Assembly (NCBI GenBank): GCA_002337525.1
Contig: DDGG01000012.1
Span: 1 to 53,414, forward strand
Source: Alphaproteobacteria bacterium UBA1908
GTDB lineage: Bacteria; Pseudomonadota; Alphaproteobacteria; Caedimonadales; UBA1908
Reading direction: 5' to 3'
Length of the DNA: 53,414 nucleotides
Shown here: piece after piece, positions 1-8,069 of the stretch
Layout: each line of letters starts with the position of its first letter
Position numbering within the stretch: position 1 is the first letter of the stretch
The notes under the pieces: model-generated
What the model was told of the DNA's origin: nothing
The model's input: only the letters and a program-made list of their open reading frames with translations
Database searches by the model: none
Program-made: the position numbers and the translations under genes

Positions 1-28
1 CGGTGTGGTAACCAAAATTCTCGACTAA
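1..28 (+). CDS. tuf: Elongation factor Tu, 3' end only
   Basis: The first bases read in frame as GVVTKILD followed by TAA, which matches the conserved C-terminal tip of EF-Tu (GVGVVTKIIE-like). EF-Tu delivers aminoacyl-tRNA to the ribosome. In alphaproteobacteria tuf commonly sits directly upstream of rpsJ, as here. Only eight codons and the stop lie inside the window, so the identification rests on this short tail plus the neighbour. Confidence 0.8.
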
Positions 29-30
29 TC

Positions 31-60
31 TTGAAACAATATATTGCGCTCTTATATAAA
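31..60 (+). promoter_or_regulatory. Candidate sigma-70 promoter of the S10 operon, overlapping the tuf terminator
   Basis: TTGAAA at 31-36 (5 of 6 to consensus) is followed after 18 bases by TATAAA at 55-60, or after 16 bases by TATATA at 53-58. Transcription would begin in the T-run near 67, giving a leader of about 19 bases before rpsJ. There is no other room for a promoter between the terminator and the gene. This is inference from sequence only. Confidence 0.45.
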
Positions 61-72
61 GAGCGCTTTTTT
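46..72 (+). terminator. Rho-independent terminator after tuf
   Basis: A perfect 8-bp stem (GCGCTCTT / AAGAGCGC) with a 5-base loop ATATA is followed directly by six T residues. It lies 17 bases after the tuf stop and 13 bases before the rpsJ start, so it should separate tuf from the S10 operon or attenuate read-through into it. The -10 box of a candidate rpsJ promoter lies in the same hairpin. Confidence 0.85.
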
Positions 73-85
73 AATGGAACTTAAT

Positions 86-394
86 ATGGAAAACCGAAAG
101 ATACGGATACGATTGAAAGCCTTTGACCATTGGGTCTTGGATCAGTCGGCAAAAGAAATATTAGAGACGGCAAAAAGAACAGGCGCGCGCGTGTGTGGAC
201 CTATTCCTCTGCCTTGCAAGAAGGAAGTCTACACCGTACTTCGTGGTCCCCATATTCATAAGAAATCTCGTGAACAATTCGAGATAAGGACACACAAGCG
301 CCTGATGGACATTGTAGATTGGTCTCCACAGACTGTAGATGAGCTTATGAAGCTTGATCTTGCGGCTGGTGTTGACGTTCAAATTAAGCTTTAG
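86..394 (+). CDS. rpsJ: 30S ribosomal protein S10
   Basis: Small-subunit protein of the 30S head, also the NusE antitermination factor. The 102-residue product opens MENRKIRIRLKAFDHW, the usual S10 N-terminus, and contains the GPIPLP loop. I chose the ATG at 86 over the in-frame ATG at 74 and TTG at 44 because it gives the family length and has a GGA-containing site seven to ten bases upstream. It is the first gene of the S10 operon and is followed nine bases later by rplC. Confidence 0.96.
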   Translation: MENRKIRIRLKAFDHWVLDQSAKEILETAKRTGARVCGPIPLPCKKEVYTVLRGPHIHKKSREQFEIRTHKRLMDIVDWSPQTVDELMKLDLAAGVDVQIKL

Positions 395-403
395 GAGCCA
401 AAT

Positions 404-1156
404 GTGCGTACAGGTTTAATTGCAGAAAAGCTCGGTATGAGCCGAGTGCTTTCAGAGGACGGGACTCATATTCCAGTGACTCTTCTGAGAGTTAATAAGT
501 GTCAAGTTGTTGATGTTAAAACTCGGGATCGTGATGGCTATTTTGCCCTTCAGTTGGGTGTTTCAGCGCGTCGTGCAAAAACAGTTTCTAAATCAGTTAG
601 AGGCCACTTTGCAAAGGCAAAAATTGATATTAAAAGAAAAGTGGCTGAATTTCGCGTTTCAGAAGATGCTCTGTTAAGTGTTGGTGACCAGATTTGCGTT
701 ACTCATTTTCTTAAGGGGCAGTTCGTAGATGTAACGGGTGTATCAAAAGGTAAAGGTTTTGCCGGTGCCATGAAACGTCACAATTTTTCAGGTCTTCGTG
801 CAAGTCACGGTGTTTCTATTTCTCATAGAAGTCACGGCTCCACAGGTCAATGTCAGGATCCCGGAAAAGTTTTTAAAGGTAAAAAAATGGCTGGTCACAT
901 GGGTGATGAGCGCGTTACAAAGATGAATTTGCAAATTGTTGAGACAGATGCAGAAAAAGGTCTTATTTTTGTTAAGGGTGCTATTCCCGGATCAAAAGGT
1001 GGATTTGTCTTTCTAAGAGATGCTGTTAAGAAAAAAATGCCGGAAGATCTTCCTTTTCCCGCATCTCTTGTAGAGGCAAAAAGTAAAGTAAAAGAAGAGG
1101 TGTTATCAGAGCCATCTTCTGAAAACTCTCAGAGTGAGGAGGGTCAATCATCATGA
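404..1156 (+). CDS. rplC: 50S ribosomal protein L3
   Basis: Early-assembly protein that binds 23S rRNA near the peptidyl transferase centre. The start is GTG preceded by TTAGGAG. The product (250 residues) has the N-terminal RTGLIAEKLGMSR and the central loop GLRASHGVSISHRSHGS with the Gln (GQCQDPG) that is methylated in homologues. The last ~35 residues form an acidic, Ser/Glu-rich tail beyond the core fold. The stop overlaps the rplD start in ATGA, which suggests translational coupling. Confidence 0.96.
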   Translation: MRTGLIAEKLGMSRVLSEDGTHIPVTLLRVNKCQVVDVKTRDRDGYFALQLGVSARRAKTVSKSVRGHFAKAKIDIKRKVAEFRVSEDALLSVGDQICVTHFLKGQFVDVTGVSKGKGFAGAMKRHNFSGLRASHGVSISHRSHGSTGQCQDPGKVFKGKKMAGHMGDERVTKMNLQIVETDAEKGLIFVKGAIPGSKGGFVFLRDAVKKKMPEDLPFPASLVEAKSKVKEEVLSEPSSENSQSEEGQSS

Positions 1157-1773
1157 AGTGTCCAATCGTAACACTTGACAATAAAAAAGTGGGTGACGCT
1201 TCTCTTAGTGAGAGTGTCTTTGGCCTACCTAAGCGCAAAGATATTTTGTCGCGGATGGTTAACTATCAACGTGCGAAACGTCGTGCTGGTACCCATAAGA
1301 CAAAAGGTATTAGTGAAATTAGTGGAACAACAAAGAAGCCCTGGAAGCAAAAAGGCACAGGGCGTGCACGTGCAGGAAGCTTGCGTGCTCCACAAATGCG
1401 AGGAGGGGCAACTATTTTTGGCCCTGTTGTTCGAAATCATGCGCATAGTCTACCAAAAAAAGTGAGGCAACTTGCTCTTAAGACAGCTCTTTCCCTTAAA
1501 GCACAAGAAGGAGCGCTCATTGTTGTGGATACGCTTGATAAGACATCTGCAAAAACGAAAGAAATGGTTTCTTCTTTTTCTAAATTAAATTTGTCATCTG
1601 CACTCATTATAGGAGGTGAGAAAGTTCCTGAGTCATTTTCTCGGGCTGTTTCGAATATTCCTCTCATTGATGTACTTCCAAAGCAAGGAATAAACGTTTA
1701 TGACATTTTGCGTCGCAAGACACTCGTATTAACTAAAGAAGCCCTGGAAGCTCTTGAGGAGAGGTTGTCATGA
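1153..1773 (+). CDS. rplD: 50S ribosomal protein L4
   Basis: Assembly protein whose extended loop lines the nascent-peptide exit tunnel. The 206-residue product contains the loop signature KKPWKQKGTGRARAGS at about residues 59-74 and the usual alpha/beta core after it. In E. coli L4 also represses its own operon; no leader long enough for that mechanism is visible here. It overlaps both neighbours (rplC, rplW) by four bases as ATGA, so the three genes are probably translated in a coupled way. Confidence 0.95.
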   Translation: MKCPIVTLDNKKVGDASLSESVFGLPKRKDILSRMVNYQRAKRRAGTHKTKGISEISGTTKKPWKQKGTGRARAGSLRAPQMRGGATIFGPVVRNHAHSLPKKVRQLALKTALSLKAQEGALIVVDTLDKTSAKTKEMVSSFSKLNLSSALIIGGEKVPESFSRAVSNIPLIDVLPKQGINVYDILRRKTLVLTKEALEALEERLS

Positions 1774-2096
1774 GTGGTCGAAAGTATTTAAGGCATAATA
1801 GTATTTCATTAGAAAGAGCCTACGACGTTATTAAGGCGCCTGTTATTACTGAGAAAACCACTCTTGGCTCTCAGTTTAGTCAGTTTGCTTTTGATGTCGA
1901 TAAGTCCTCTACGAAATATGAAATTGCAAAAGCTATTGAAGCAATTTTTAAAGTGAGAGTTGAGAGTGTGACAACCCTTAACCGTCCAGGAAAAGTAAAA
2001 AGGTTTAGGGGTCGTTTAGGACGTCGCCCAGATATTAAGAGGGCATATGTTCGTTTGGCTTCAGGGCAAACTATTGATGTAGGGGCAGGGCTCTAA
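1770..2096 (+). CDS. rplW: 50S ribosomal protein L23
   Basis: Protein at the tunnel exit that docks trigger factor and SRP. The core signature AYDVIKAPVITEKT starts near residue 18 and the GRPGKVKRFRGRLGRR-type basic loop lies near the end. The N-terminus carries about 17 residues before the usual start, but this ATG overlaps the rplD stop and no later start with a ribosome binding site is evident. The length of 108 residues is slightly above the family norm. Confidence 0.94.
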   Translation: MSGRKYLRHNSISLERAYDVIKAPVITEKTTLGSQFSQFAFDVDKSSTKYEIAKAIEAIFKVRVESVTTLNRPGKVKRFRGRLGRRPDIKRAYVRLASGQTIDVGAGL

Positions 2097-2097
2097 A

Positions 2098-2928
2098 ATG
2101 GCATTAAAATATTTTAAACCAACGACACCAGGCCAGCGCCAATTGGTTATTGTTGATCGTAAAGACCTTTGGAAAGGTAAGCCTGTTAAAGAGCTTACTC
2201 AGGGTCTTTCTAGTTCAGGTGGTCGCAACAATAAAGGACGAATCACGGTTCGTCATCGTGGTGGTGGTCACAAACGTCGGTACCGCTTAATTGACTTCAA
2301 GCGTCGTACAGACGATATATGGGCAACTGTGGAACGTATAGAATATGATCCTAACAGGACTGCCTTTATTGCTCTTTTGAAGTATGAGAATGGTGATCGA
2401 TCTTATATTTTAGCTCCACAGCGTCTTTCTGAAAATGATAAAATTATATCAAGTGAGAAAGCCGACATTAAAGTTGGCAATTGTATGCCAATGAAAGTAA
2501 TGCCTGTTGGAACGATTGTTCACAATGTAGAAATGAAGCCCCAAAAGGGTGGTCAGATTGCTCGCAGCGCAGGTTCTTACGCCCAAATAGTGGGACGTGA
2601 TTCGGGTTATATTCAGCTCCGTCTGAACTCGGGAGAGCTCAGGATTGTCTTGGGTGAATGCCGCGCGACAATCGGTGCCGTCTCGAACCCAGACCAAAAA
2701 AACATTAGTCATGGTAAAGCAGGGCGCTCTCGTTGGTTAGGTCGTCGTCCTAGTGTGAGAGGTGTGGCAATGAACCCTGTTGATCACCCACATGGTGGTG
2801 GTGAAGGACGTACATCGGGTGGTCGTCACCCTGTTTCTCCTTGGGGTGTCCCAACTAAGGGTAAAAAGACTCGTGGACGTAAACCGAGTGATAAATTCAT
2901 GATTCGTCGTCGTAGCAAGAAAAAATAA
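2098..2928 (+). CDS. rplB: 50S ribosomal protein L2
   Basis: One of the most conserved large-subunit proteins, needed for subunit association and peptidyl transferase. The product of 276 residues starts MALKYFKPTTPGQR and has the RHRGGGHKRRYR basic region and the C-terminal GVAMNPVDHPHGGGEG segment with the conserved His near the catalytic centre. It starts one base after the rplW stop, in line with coupled translation. Confidence 0.97.
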   Translation: MALKYFKPTTPGQRQLVIVDRKDLWKGKPVKELTQGLSSSGGRNNKGRITVRHRGGGHKRRYRLIDFKRRTDDIWATVERIEYDPNRTAFIALLKYENGDRSYILAPQRLSENDKIISSEKADIKVGNCMPMKVMPVGTIVHNVEMKPQKGGQIARSAGSYAQIVGRDSGYIQLRLNSGELRIVLGECRATIGAVSNPDQKNISHGKAGRSRWLGRRPSVRGVAMNPVDHPHGGGEGRTSGGRHPVSPWGVPTKGKKTRGRKPSDKFMIRRRSKKK

Positions 2929-2939
2929 GGATTAGGACC

Positions 2940-3218
2940 GTGGCAAGATCTGTATGGAAAGGACCGTTTGTAGATGGTTACCTCCTGAAAAAGGCTGAAG
3001 TAGCCCGAGATTCAGGCAGAAATGACATTATTAAAACCTGGTCGAGAAGATCTACAATATTACCTCAATTTGTAGGCTTGACATTTGGGGTGCATAACGG
3101 GCATAAGTTTATACCTGTATATGTTACCGAAGAAATGATTGGTCAAAAATTCGGTGAATTCGCGCCGACTCGGACTTATTATGGTCATGGGGCTGATAAA
3201 AAGGCGAAAAGAGGATAG
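2940..3218 (+). CDS. rpsS: 30S ribosomal protein S19
   Basis: Small-subunit head protein that contacts the tRNA and 23S rRNA across the subunit bridge. It has 92 residues, begins MARSVWKGPFVDGYLLKK and carries the family signature VGLTFGVHNGHKFIPVYVTE. The start codon is GTG with AAGGA upstream. It lies between rplB and rplV as in nearly all bacteria. Confidence 0.96.
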   Translation: MARSVWKGPFVDGYLLKKAEVARDSGRNDIIKTWSRRSTILPQFVGLTFGVHNGHKFIPVYVTEEMIGQKFGEFAPTRTYYGHGADKKAKRG

Positions 3219-3220
3219 TT

Positions 3221-3601
3221 ATGGGAAAGCAAAAATCCCCGCGTCGTTTAAACGATAATGAAGCTAGCGCTACATTAAAAGCATTGCGCATATCACCACA
3301 AAAGTTGAATTTGATTGCGGAAATGATTCGTGGAAGAGATGTTGTTGAGGCTCTCGATCTTTTGAGTTTTTCTTCAAAGAGAGCTTCGAAATCTGTATAT
3401 AAATTATTAACTTCTGCTGTTTCTAATGCGGAAAACAATCACGGTCTGGATCTGGATTCGCTTGTTGTTGCAGAAGCTTTTGTTGGTAAAGGACTTGTTA
3501 TGAAGCGTTTTCATGCCCGTGCTCGGGGTAGAGGTGCTCGTATCTTAAAGCCCTTCAGCCGTATGGAAATAATTGTTCGTCAACAAGAGGTGTCAGCGTA
3601 A
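3221..3601 (+). CDS. rplV: 50S ribosomal protein L22
   Basis: Tunnel protein with a long beta hairpin near the constriction. The 126-residue product contains ALRISPQKLNLIAEMIRG and the hairpin-tip segment KRFHARARGRGARILKPFS. It starts two bases after rpsS, and its TAA shares one base with the rpsC ATG (TAATG), so stop and start are fused. Confidence 0.95.
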   Translation: MGKQKSPRRLNDNEASATLKALRISPQKLNLIAEMIRGRDVVEALDLLSFSSKRASKSVYKLLTSAVSNAENNHGLDLDSLVVAEAFVGKGLVMKRFHARARGRGARILKPFSRMEIIVRQQEVSA

Positions 3602-4278
3602 TGGGTCAAAAAGTAAAGCCTATTGGGCTTCGTCTTGGAATAAACCGTACTTGGGATTCTAGATGGTACGCAGAAAAAATATATGGATCTCTTCTTATTG
3701 AAGATATCAAAATTCGCACTTATATAATGAAGAAACTATCTCAGGCAGGAGTTTCCAAAGTAGTTATTGAACGTCCGGCTAAAAAAGCTGTGATCACTAT
3801 TTATAGCTCACGGCCTGGTCTGATTATTGGTAAGAAAGGGGCCGATATTGAAAAATTGAAGTCTGATTTATCAAAACGTATCAGCGGTGAATTAAGTTTG
3901 AATATTGTCGAAGTACGAAAGCCTGAACTTGATGCGCAACTCGTCGCTGACAATATTGCTCAACAAATTGAGCGGCGGGGAAGCTACAGGCGTGCTATGA
4001 AACGAGCTATGCAGTCTACAATGAAGATGGGTGCTGAGGGGATGCGTGTTTGCGTTTCTGGTCGTTTAAATGGTGCAGAGATTGCTCGTGATGAAGAGTA
4101 TAGAGAAGGTCGTGTCCCTCTTCATACGCTCCGAGCAGATGTTGATTATGGTTTTTCAGGTGCAAATACAACGTACGGTGTGACGGGTGTTAAGGTTTGG
4201 ATTTTCAGAGGGGAGATTCTTTCTCGGGACCCTCTTGCCACGGAGAAACGTTCAGCTGCCCGACAGGCATCTAGGTAA
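3601..4278 (+). CDS. rpsC: 30S ribosomal protein S3
   Basis: Head protein at the mRNA entry tunnel with helicase-like function. The 225 residues start MGQKVKPIGLRLGINR, contain the KH domain with the GLIIGKKGADIEKL loop at about residues 77-90, and end with the C-terminal domain (RADVDYGFSGANTTYGVTGVKVWI, shown here as two parts: RADVDYGF and GVTGVKVWI). The start is fused to the rplV stop. Confidence 0.96.
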   Translation: MGQKVKPIGLRLGINRTWDSRWYAEKIYGSLLIEDIKIRTYIMKKLSQAGVSKVVIERPAKKAVITIYSSRPGLIIGKKGADIEKLKSDLSKRISGELSLNIVEVRKPELDAQLVADNIAQQIERRGSYRRAMKRAMQSTMKMGAEGMRVCVSGRLNGAEIARDEEYREGRVPLHTLRADVDYGFSGANTTYGVTGVKVWIFRGEILSRDPLATEKRSAARQASR

Positions 4279-4291
4279 AAGGTAGACTATT

Positions 4292-4711
4292 ATGTTACAA
4301 CCTAAAAAAACAAAGTTTAGAAAAGCTCGTAAGGGTCGTATCCATGGTGTTGCGACTGGTGGTGTTTCTTTGAATTTTGGAGAATATGGACTTAAGGCCT
4401 TAGAGCCAGAGAGAATAACAGCAAGGCAAATCGAGGCCGCTCGCCGAGCTATCACACGTCACATACGTCGCGCTGGTCGTGTTTGGATTCGTATATTCCC
4501 GGATGTTCCTGTAAGCTCTAAGCCAGCTGAAGTTCGTATGGGAAGTGGTAAAGGGTCTGTTGATAGATGGGTTTGTCGTGTCAAGCCCGGGAAAATCATG
4601 TTTGAGCTCGGTGGGGTGCCTGCTCCTCTTGCAAGGACTGCTTTTGAGTTGGCGGCTGCAAAGCTTCCCATTAAAACAAAATTTGTAGCTCGATTTGGAG
4701 CAGAGGACTAA
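4292..4711 (+). CDS. rplP: 50S ribosomal protein L16
   Basis: Protein next to the A-site tRNA on the large subunit. It has 139 residues and begins MLQPKKTKFRKARKGR. The signatures RRAITRHIRRAGRVWIRIFP and MGSGKGSVDRWVCRVKPG are present, including the Arg that is hydroxylated in some bacteria. It is in the conserved order rpsC-rplP-rpmC. Confidence 0.96.
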   Translation: MLQPKKTKFRKARKGRIHGVATGGVSLNFGEYGLKALEPERITARQIEAARRAITRHIRRAGRVWIRIFPDVPVSSKPAEVRMGSGKGSVDRWVCRVKPGKIMFELGGVPAPLARTAFELAAAKLPIKTKFVARFGAED

Positions 4712-4713
4712 AG

Positions 4714-4941
4714 ATGAAAGTCGATGAGTTAAGAAAAAAAACCTCTACAGAGCTTAAGGATCACCTTGTTGAATTAAAACGGGAAATCCTTAACTTACGA
4801 TTTCAGAGGGTTTCTGGGCAATTAGAATCAACAGCACGTTTTCGAAGTGCAAGGCGTGAAGTTGCGCGAATTAAAACTATTCTGGCTGAGACAACTTCCG
4901 GATCAAGCTCGGAACAACAAGGAGTTAAAAATGCCACGTAG
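4714..4941 (+). CDS. rpmC: 50S ribosomal protein L29
   Basis: Small helical-hairpin protein near the tunnel exit. The core is MKVDELRKKTSTELKDHLVE with LNLRFQRVSGQLE and VARIKTILAE following. At 75 residues it has a short Ser/Gln tail (SGSSSEQQG) beyond the family core. Its 3' end overlaps the rpsQ start by 11 bases. Confidence 0.94.
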   Translation: MKVDELRKKTSTELKDHLVELKREILNLRFQRVSGQLESTARFRSARREVARIKTILAETTSGSSSEQQGVKNAT

Positions 4942-5176
4942 AGTTTTACAAGGTGTTGTAACGAGTGATGCAGCTGATAAAACTATTTCTGTTTTAGTTA
5001 GGCGGCGTGTGATGCACCCTGTTTATAAAAAATTTATTACACGCTCAAAGAAGTATGCTGTTCATGATGAAGCTAATTCTTTTAAGGTGGGTGATGATGT
5101 TAAAATTATCGAGTGTCGCCCAATTTCAAAGCGTAAACGTTGGCAGGTTATGACCAAATCTGCACAGGAAAGTTAG
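4931..5176 (+). CDS. rpsQ: 30S ribosomal protein S17
   Basis: Primary 16S rRNA-binding protein with an OB fold. The start is the ATG reading MPRRVLQGVVTSDAADKTI; an upstream in-frame start at 4847 would add 28 non-homologous residues inside rpmC. The GGAG twelve bases upstream serves as the binding site. The C-terminal signature VKIIECRPISKRKRW is clear. The product has 81 residues and overlaps the end of rpmC. Confidence 0.95.
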   Translation: MPRRVLQGVVTSDAADKTISVLVRRRVMHPVYKKFITRSKKYAVHDEANSFKVGDDVKIIECRPISKRKRWQVMTKSAQES

Positions 5177-5185
5177 GAAGTAAAG

Positions 5186-5554
5186 ATGATCAGAGAGCAA
5201 ACAAATCTTTCTGTCGCTGATAACTCAGGTGCACGGCTTGTACAATGTATTCGTGTCTTGGGTGGATCGCGTAAAAAATGTGCTTCAGTTGGTGATGTTG
5301 TTGTTGTTGCTATTAAAGATGCTATGCCAGATCGTCGTGTTAAAAAGGGTGATGTCTGTAAAGCTGTTATCGTGCGCACTAAAAAAGGTGTTCAACGTGC
5401 AGATGGTACGGAAATTCGTTTTGATGGAAATGCGGCTGTTCTTATCAATGCACAAAACGAGCCTATTGGGACGCGTATTTTTGGTCCAGTTGTCCGTGAA
5501 TTGCGCGCCAAGAAATACATGAAAATTGTATCGCTTGCTCCGGAGGTTTTATAA
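5186..5554 (+). CDS. rplN: 50S ribosomal protein L14
   Basis: Interface protein that contacts 16S rRNA helix 44 and is the docking site of the silencing factor RsfS. The 122 residues start MIREQTNLSVADNSGARLVQ and contain RADGTEIRFDGNAAVLIN and GTRIFGPVVRELR. It is followed without a gap by rplX. This is the first gene of the spc section. Confidence 0.97.
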   Translation: MIREQTNLSVADNSGARLVQCIRVLGGSRKKCASVGDVVVVAIKDAMPDRRVKKGDVCKAVIVRTKKGVQRADGTEIRFDGNAAVLINAQNEPIGTRIFGPVVRELRAKKYMKIVSLAPEVL

Positions 5555-5881
5555 ATGATTAAGTGTCATGTAAAAAAGGGTGATAACGTCATTGTTACAT
5601 CTGGCCGCTCCAGTGATCGCGGTAAAACAGGAGAGGTTCTGCGAGTTTTTCCTGAAGATCAGAAAGTCCTTGTGAAGGGTGTACGTGTTGTAAAAAAGCA
5701 TCAGAAACCTTCTCAATCTTCTGCTGGTGGAATAGTGGAGAAGGAACTCCCAATCCATATTTCTAATGTTATGCACATCGATCCAAAAACGAAAGAGCCT
5801 ACACGGATTGGCTACAAAGTTTTGGATGATGGTCGCAAGGTTCGTATCGCTAAGAAATCTGGCGATCAAATTGACAGTTAA
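5555..5881 (+). CDS. rplX: 50S ribosomal protein L24
   Basis: Assembly initiator that binds the 5' end of 23S rRNA. The 108 residues contain the KOW motif (KGDNVIVTSGRSSDRGKTGE) near the N-terminus and the family block VKKHQKPSQSSAGGIVEKE. It abuts rplN directly, so the two are very likely coupled. Confidence 0.95.
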   Translation: MIKCHVKKGDNVIVTSGRSSDRGKTGEVLRVFPEDQKVLVKGVRVVKKHQKPSQSSAGGIVEKELPIHISNVMHIDPKTKEPTRIGYKVLDDGRKVRIAKKSGDQIDS

Positions 5882-5891
5882 AGGTAATACT

Positions 5892-6431
5892 ATGTCGCGG
5901 CTTAAAAACCATTATAAGGATGTTGTTGTTCCTGAGCTTGTGAAAAAGTTTGGGTATGAAAATCCTTTTGAGGTTCCAAAAATTGAAAAAATAGTCCTCA
6001 ATATGGGTGCAGGCGATGCTGTGCAAGATAAAAAACTTCTTGAAGCCGCATCAAATGAACTTTCACTGATTGCTGGACAAAAAGCAGTTCCTACAAAAGC
6101 TAAAAATTCAATTGCTGGATTTAAATTACGTGAAGACATGAATATCGGTGCCAAGGTTACTTTGCGTCAATCACGTATGCTTGAGTTTTTGGATCGTTTT
6201 GTTAACATCGCTATGCCACGTATTCGAGACTTTCGAGGTTTGTCTACAAAGTGGTTTGATGGTCGAGGTAATTTCTCAATGGGAATTAAAGAACATATTA
6301 TTTTCCCTGAAATTGACTATGATCGTGTTGCAAGAATTCGTGGTATGAATGTTGTTATCGTAACATCTGCTAAAACTAATGAAGAAGCCTGTGAATTGTT
6401 GAAAGGCTTCAACATGCCCTTTACGAGGTAA
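5892..6431 (+). CDS. rplE: 50S ribosomal protein L5
   Basis: Central-protuberance protein that binds 5S rRNA and contacts P-site tRNA. The start is the ATG reading MSRLKNHYKDVVVPELVKKF; the open frame extends upstream, but those 42 codons overlap rplX and have no homology. Signatures KIEKIVLNMGAGDAVQDKK and RIRDFRGLSTKWFDGRGNFS are present. The product has 179 residues, the usual length. Confidence 0.96.
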   Translation: MSRLKNHYKDVVVPELVKKFGYENPFEVPKIEKIVLNMGAGDAVQDKKLLEAASNELSLIAGQKAVPTKAKNSIAGFKLREDMNIGAKVTLRQSRMLEFLDRFVNIAMPRIRDFRGLSTKWFDGRGNFSMGIKEHIIFPEIDYDRVARIRGMNVVIVTSAKTNEEACELLKGFNMPFTR

Positions 6432-6437
6432 TAAATT

Positions 6438-6743
6438 ATGGCAAAGAAAAGTGCAGTAGAGAAAAATAATCGTCGCAAAGCTCTTTCAGACTCTTATGCT
6501 TCTCGACGTGCGAGCTTGAAGGCAAAGATTCAGGACAAAAAAATTCCTGCAGAAGAGCGTTTTCAAGCGACTATTAAACTAGCATCATTTCCTAGGAATA
6601 GTGCTCGAATCCGAGTTAGAAATCGTTGTGAGATATCTGGTCGCCCAAGGGGATATTACCGTAAATTTAATATGTCCCGGATTGCATTAAGAGAGCTTGC
6701 GTCACTTGGAATGATTCCAGGTGTTACAAAGTCAAGCTGGTAG
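6438..6743 (+). CDS. rpsN: 30S ribosomal protein S14, zinc-independent form
   Basis: Late-assembling head protein. The 101-residue length and the single Cys in RVRNRCEISGRPRGYYRKFN show the long, zinc-free (C-minus) form rather than the short CxxC form. It lies between rplE and rpsH, the standard place in the spc operon. Confidence 0.96.
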   Translation: MAKKSAVEKNNRRKALSDSYASRRASLKAKIQDKKIPAEERFQATIKLASFPRNSARIRVRNRCEISGRPRGYYRKFNMSRIALRELASLGMIPGVTKSSW

Positions 6744-6758
6744 AAAGGTTTCCTAATT

Positions 6759-7157
6759 ATGAGTATGACAGATCCAATTGCAGATCTGCTGACGCGTATT
6801 CGCAATGCACAGCGTAACTTATTTGAGTCAGTAGAATCTCCTTCTTCTAAATCTCGCTTAGCTGTTTTAGAAGTATTAAAGCGAGAAGGCTATATTCGCG
6901 GATATACGCTTATGAATGAAGATCAACCACAGCCAAGTGTAAAGGTACAGCTTAAGTACGATTCTGGTGAGCCGGTTATTCGAGAGATTAATAGAATTTC
7001 AAAACCAGGTAGAAGAGTCTATTCTTCACTATCAGATCTCCCCAGCGTACGGGGTGGATTAGGAGTTTCTATATTAACAACTTCTAAAGGTGTGATGTCT
7101 GACGCAGAAGCTCGTCAACATAATGTCGGTGGCGAAGTTATTTGCCAGGTCTTTTAG
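6759..7157 (+). CDS. rpsH: 30S ribosomal protein S8
   Basis: Platform protein that binds the central domain of 16S rRNA and in E. coli also represses the spc operon. It starts MSMTDPIADLLTRIRNAQ and ends with ILTTSKGVMSDAEARQHNVG, the family signature. The length is 132 residues. It is followed by TAGGAGGAG, whose GGAGG forms the binding site for rplF. Confidence 0.96.
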   Translation: MSMTDPIADLLTRIRNAQRNLFESVESPSSKSRLAVLEVLKREGYIRGYTLMNEDQPQPSVKVQLKYDSGEPVIREINRISKPGRRVYSSLSDLPSVRGGLGVSILTTSKGVMSDAEARQHNVGGEVICQVF

Positions 7158-7168
7158 GAGGAGTGAGT

Positions 7169-7702
7169 ATGTCACGAGTAGGAAAAAATCCTGTTTTAAT
7201 ACCAGATGGTGTGAGTTGTGCCTTTAGTGAAGGTATTTTCTCAGCAAAAGGTTCTATGGGCGTTATTGACCTTCCGGTATCATCTGAAATTTCAGTTGAT
7301 ATTAGCGAAGGTAAGGTAACGGTATCCCCTGCTTCTTCTACCAAAAAGGCAAGAGCTTTGTGGGGGACGACTCAAAGGCTAATCTCTAGCTTGGTTGAAG
7401 GGGTTAGCAAAGGTTTTTCTAAACGTCTTGAAATTAATGGTGTTGGTTACAGAGCGTCTGTGCAGGGTAGTGAGCTTGTTTTGCAGCTTGGCTTTAGTCA
7501 TGATGTTCGTTTTCCAATTCCTGACGGTATTAAAATAACATGCGAGAAGCCGACGCTTGTTGTTGTATCAGGTTTTGATAAGCAAAAAGTGGGTCAAGTG
7601 GCTTCTGAGATCAGATCATATCGTCCTCCAGAGCCGTATAAAGGCAAAGGTGTAAAATATGAAGGAGAATGGATCTTGCGCAAGGAAGGTAAGAAGAAGT
7701 AA
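7169..7702 (+). CDS. rplF: 50S ribosomal protein L6
   Basis: Two-fold duplicated RNA-binding protein near the factor-binding site. The chosen ATG gives MSRVGKNPVLIPDGV and has GGAGGAG just upstream; the earlier in-frame ATG at 7142 lies inside rpsH. The C-terminal signature PPEPYKGKGVKYEGEWILRK is intact. The length is 177 residues. Confidence 0.96.
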   Translation: MSRVGKNPVLIPDGVSCAFSEGIFSAKGSMGVIDLPVSSEISVDISEGKVTVSPASSTKKARALWGTTQRLISSLVEGVSKGFSKRLEINGVGYRASVQGSELVLQLGFSHDVRFPIPDGIKITCEKPTLVVVSGFDKQKVGQVASEIRSYRPPEPYKGKGVKYEGEWILRKEGKKK

Positions 7703-7704
7703 TC

Positions 7705-8067
7705 ATGTTATCAGCTAGAGATAAATACCATCGTCGTCTTAAGAGGTCGAGAGCACGCCTTGCAAAAGTTAGTGGTGACCGTTTGCGTTTGAGTGTTTTT
7801 CGTTCAAATATGAATATTTATGCTCAGATTATTGATGATGGGAAAAGGCATACAGTCGTTTCTGCGTCATCTTTAGATAAAGAGTTGCGATCTGAGTTAA
7901 AAAATGGATCGACCAAGAGTGCAGCTACAAAAGTTGGTGAACTTATTGCTAAACGTGCTAAGAAAGCAGGAATTAGTAAAATAGTTTTTGATAGAGGTCC
8001 TTATGTCTATCATGGTCGAGTAAGATCGCTTGCTGAAGCAGCACGTGAAAATGGATTGGAGTTCTAA
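7705..8067 (+). CDS. rplR: 50S ribosomal protein L18
   Basis: 5S rRNA-binding protein of the central protuberance. The 120 residues include RLRLSVFRSNMNIYAQIID and the C-terminal KIVFDRGPYVYHGRVRSLAE block with the final AARENGLEF. It starts two bases after rplF and ends two bases before rpsE. Confidence 0.96.
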   Translation: MLSARDKYHRRLKRSRARLAKVSGDRLRLSVFRSNMNIYAQIIDDGKRHTVVSASSLDKELRSELKNGSTKSAATKVGELIAKRAKKAGISKIVFDRGPYVYHGRVRSLAEAARENGLEF

Positions 8068-8069
8068 AT

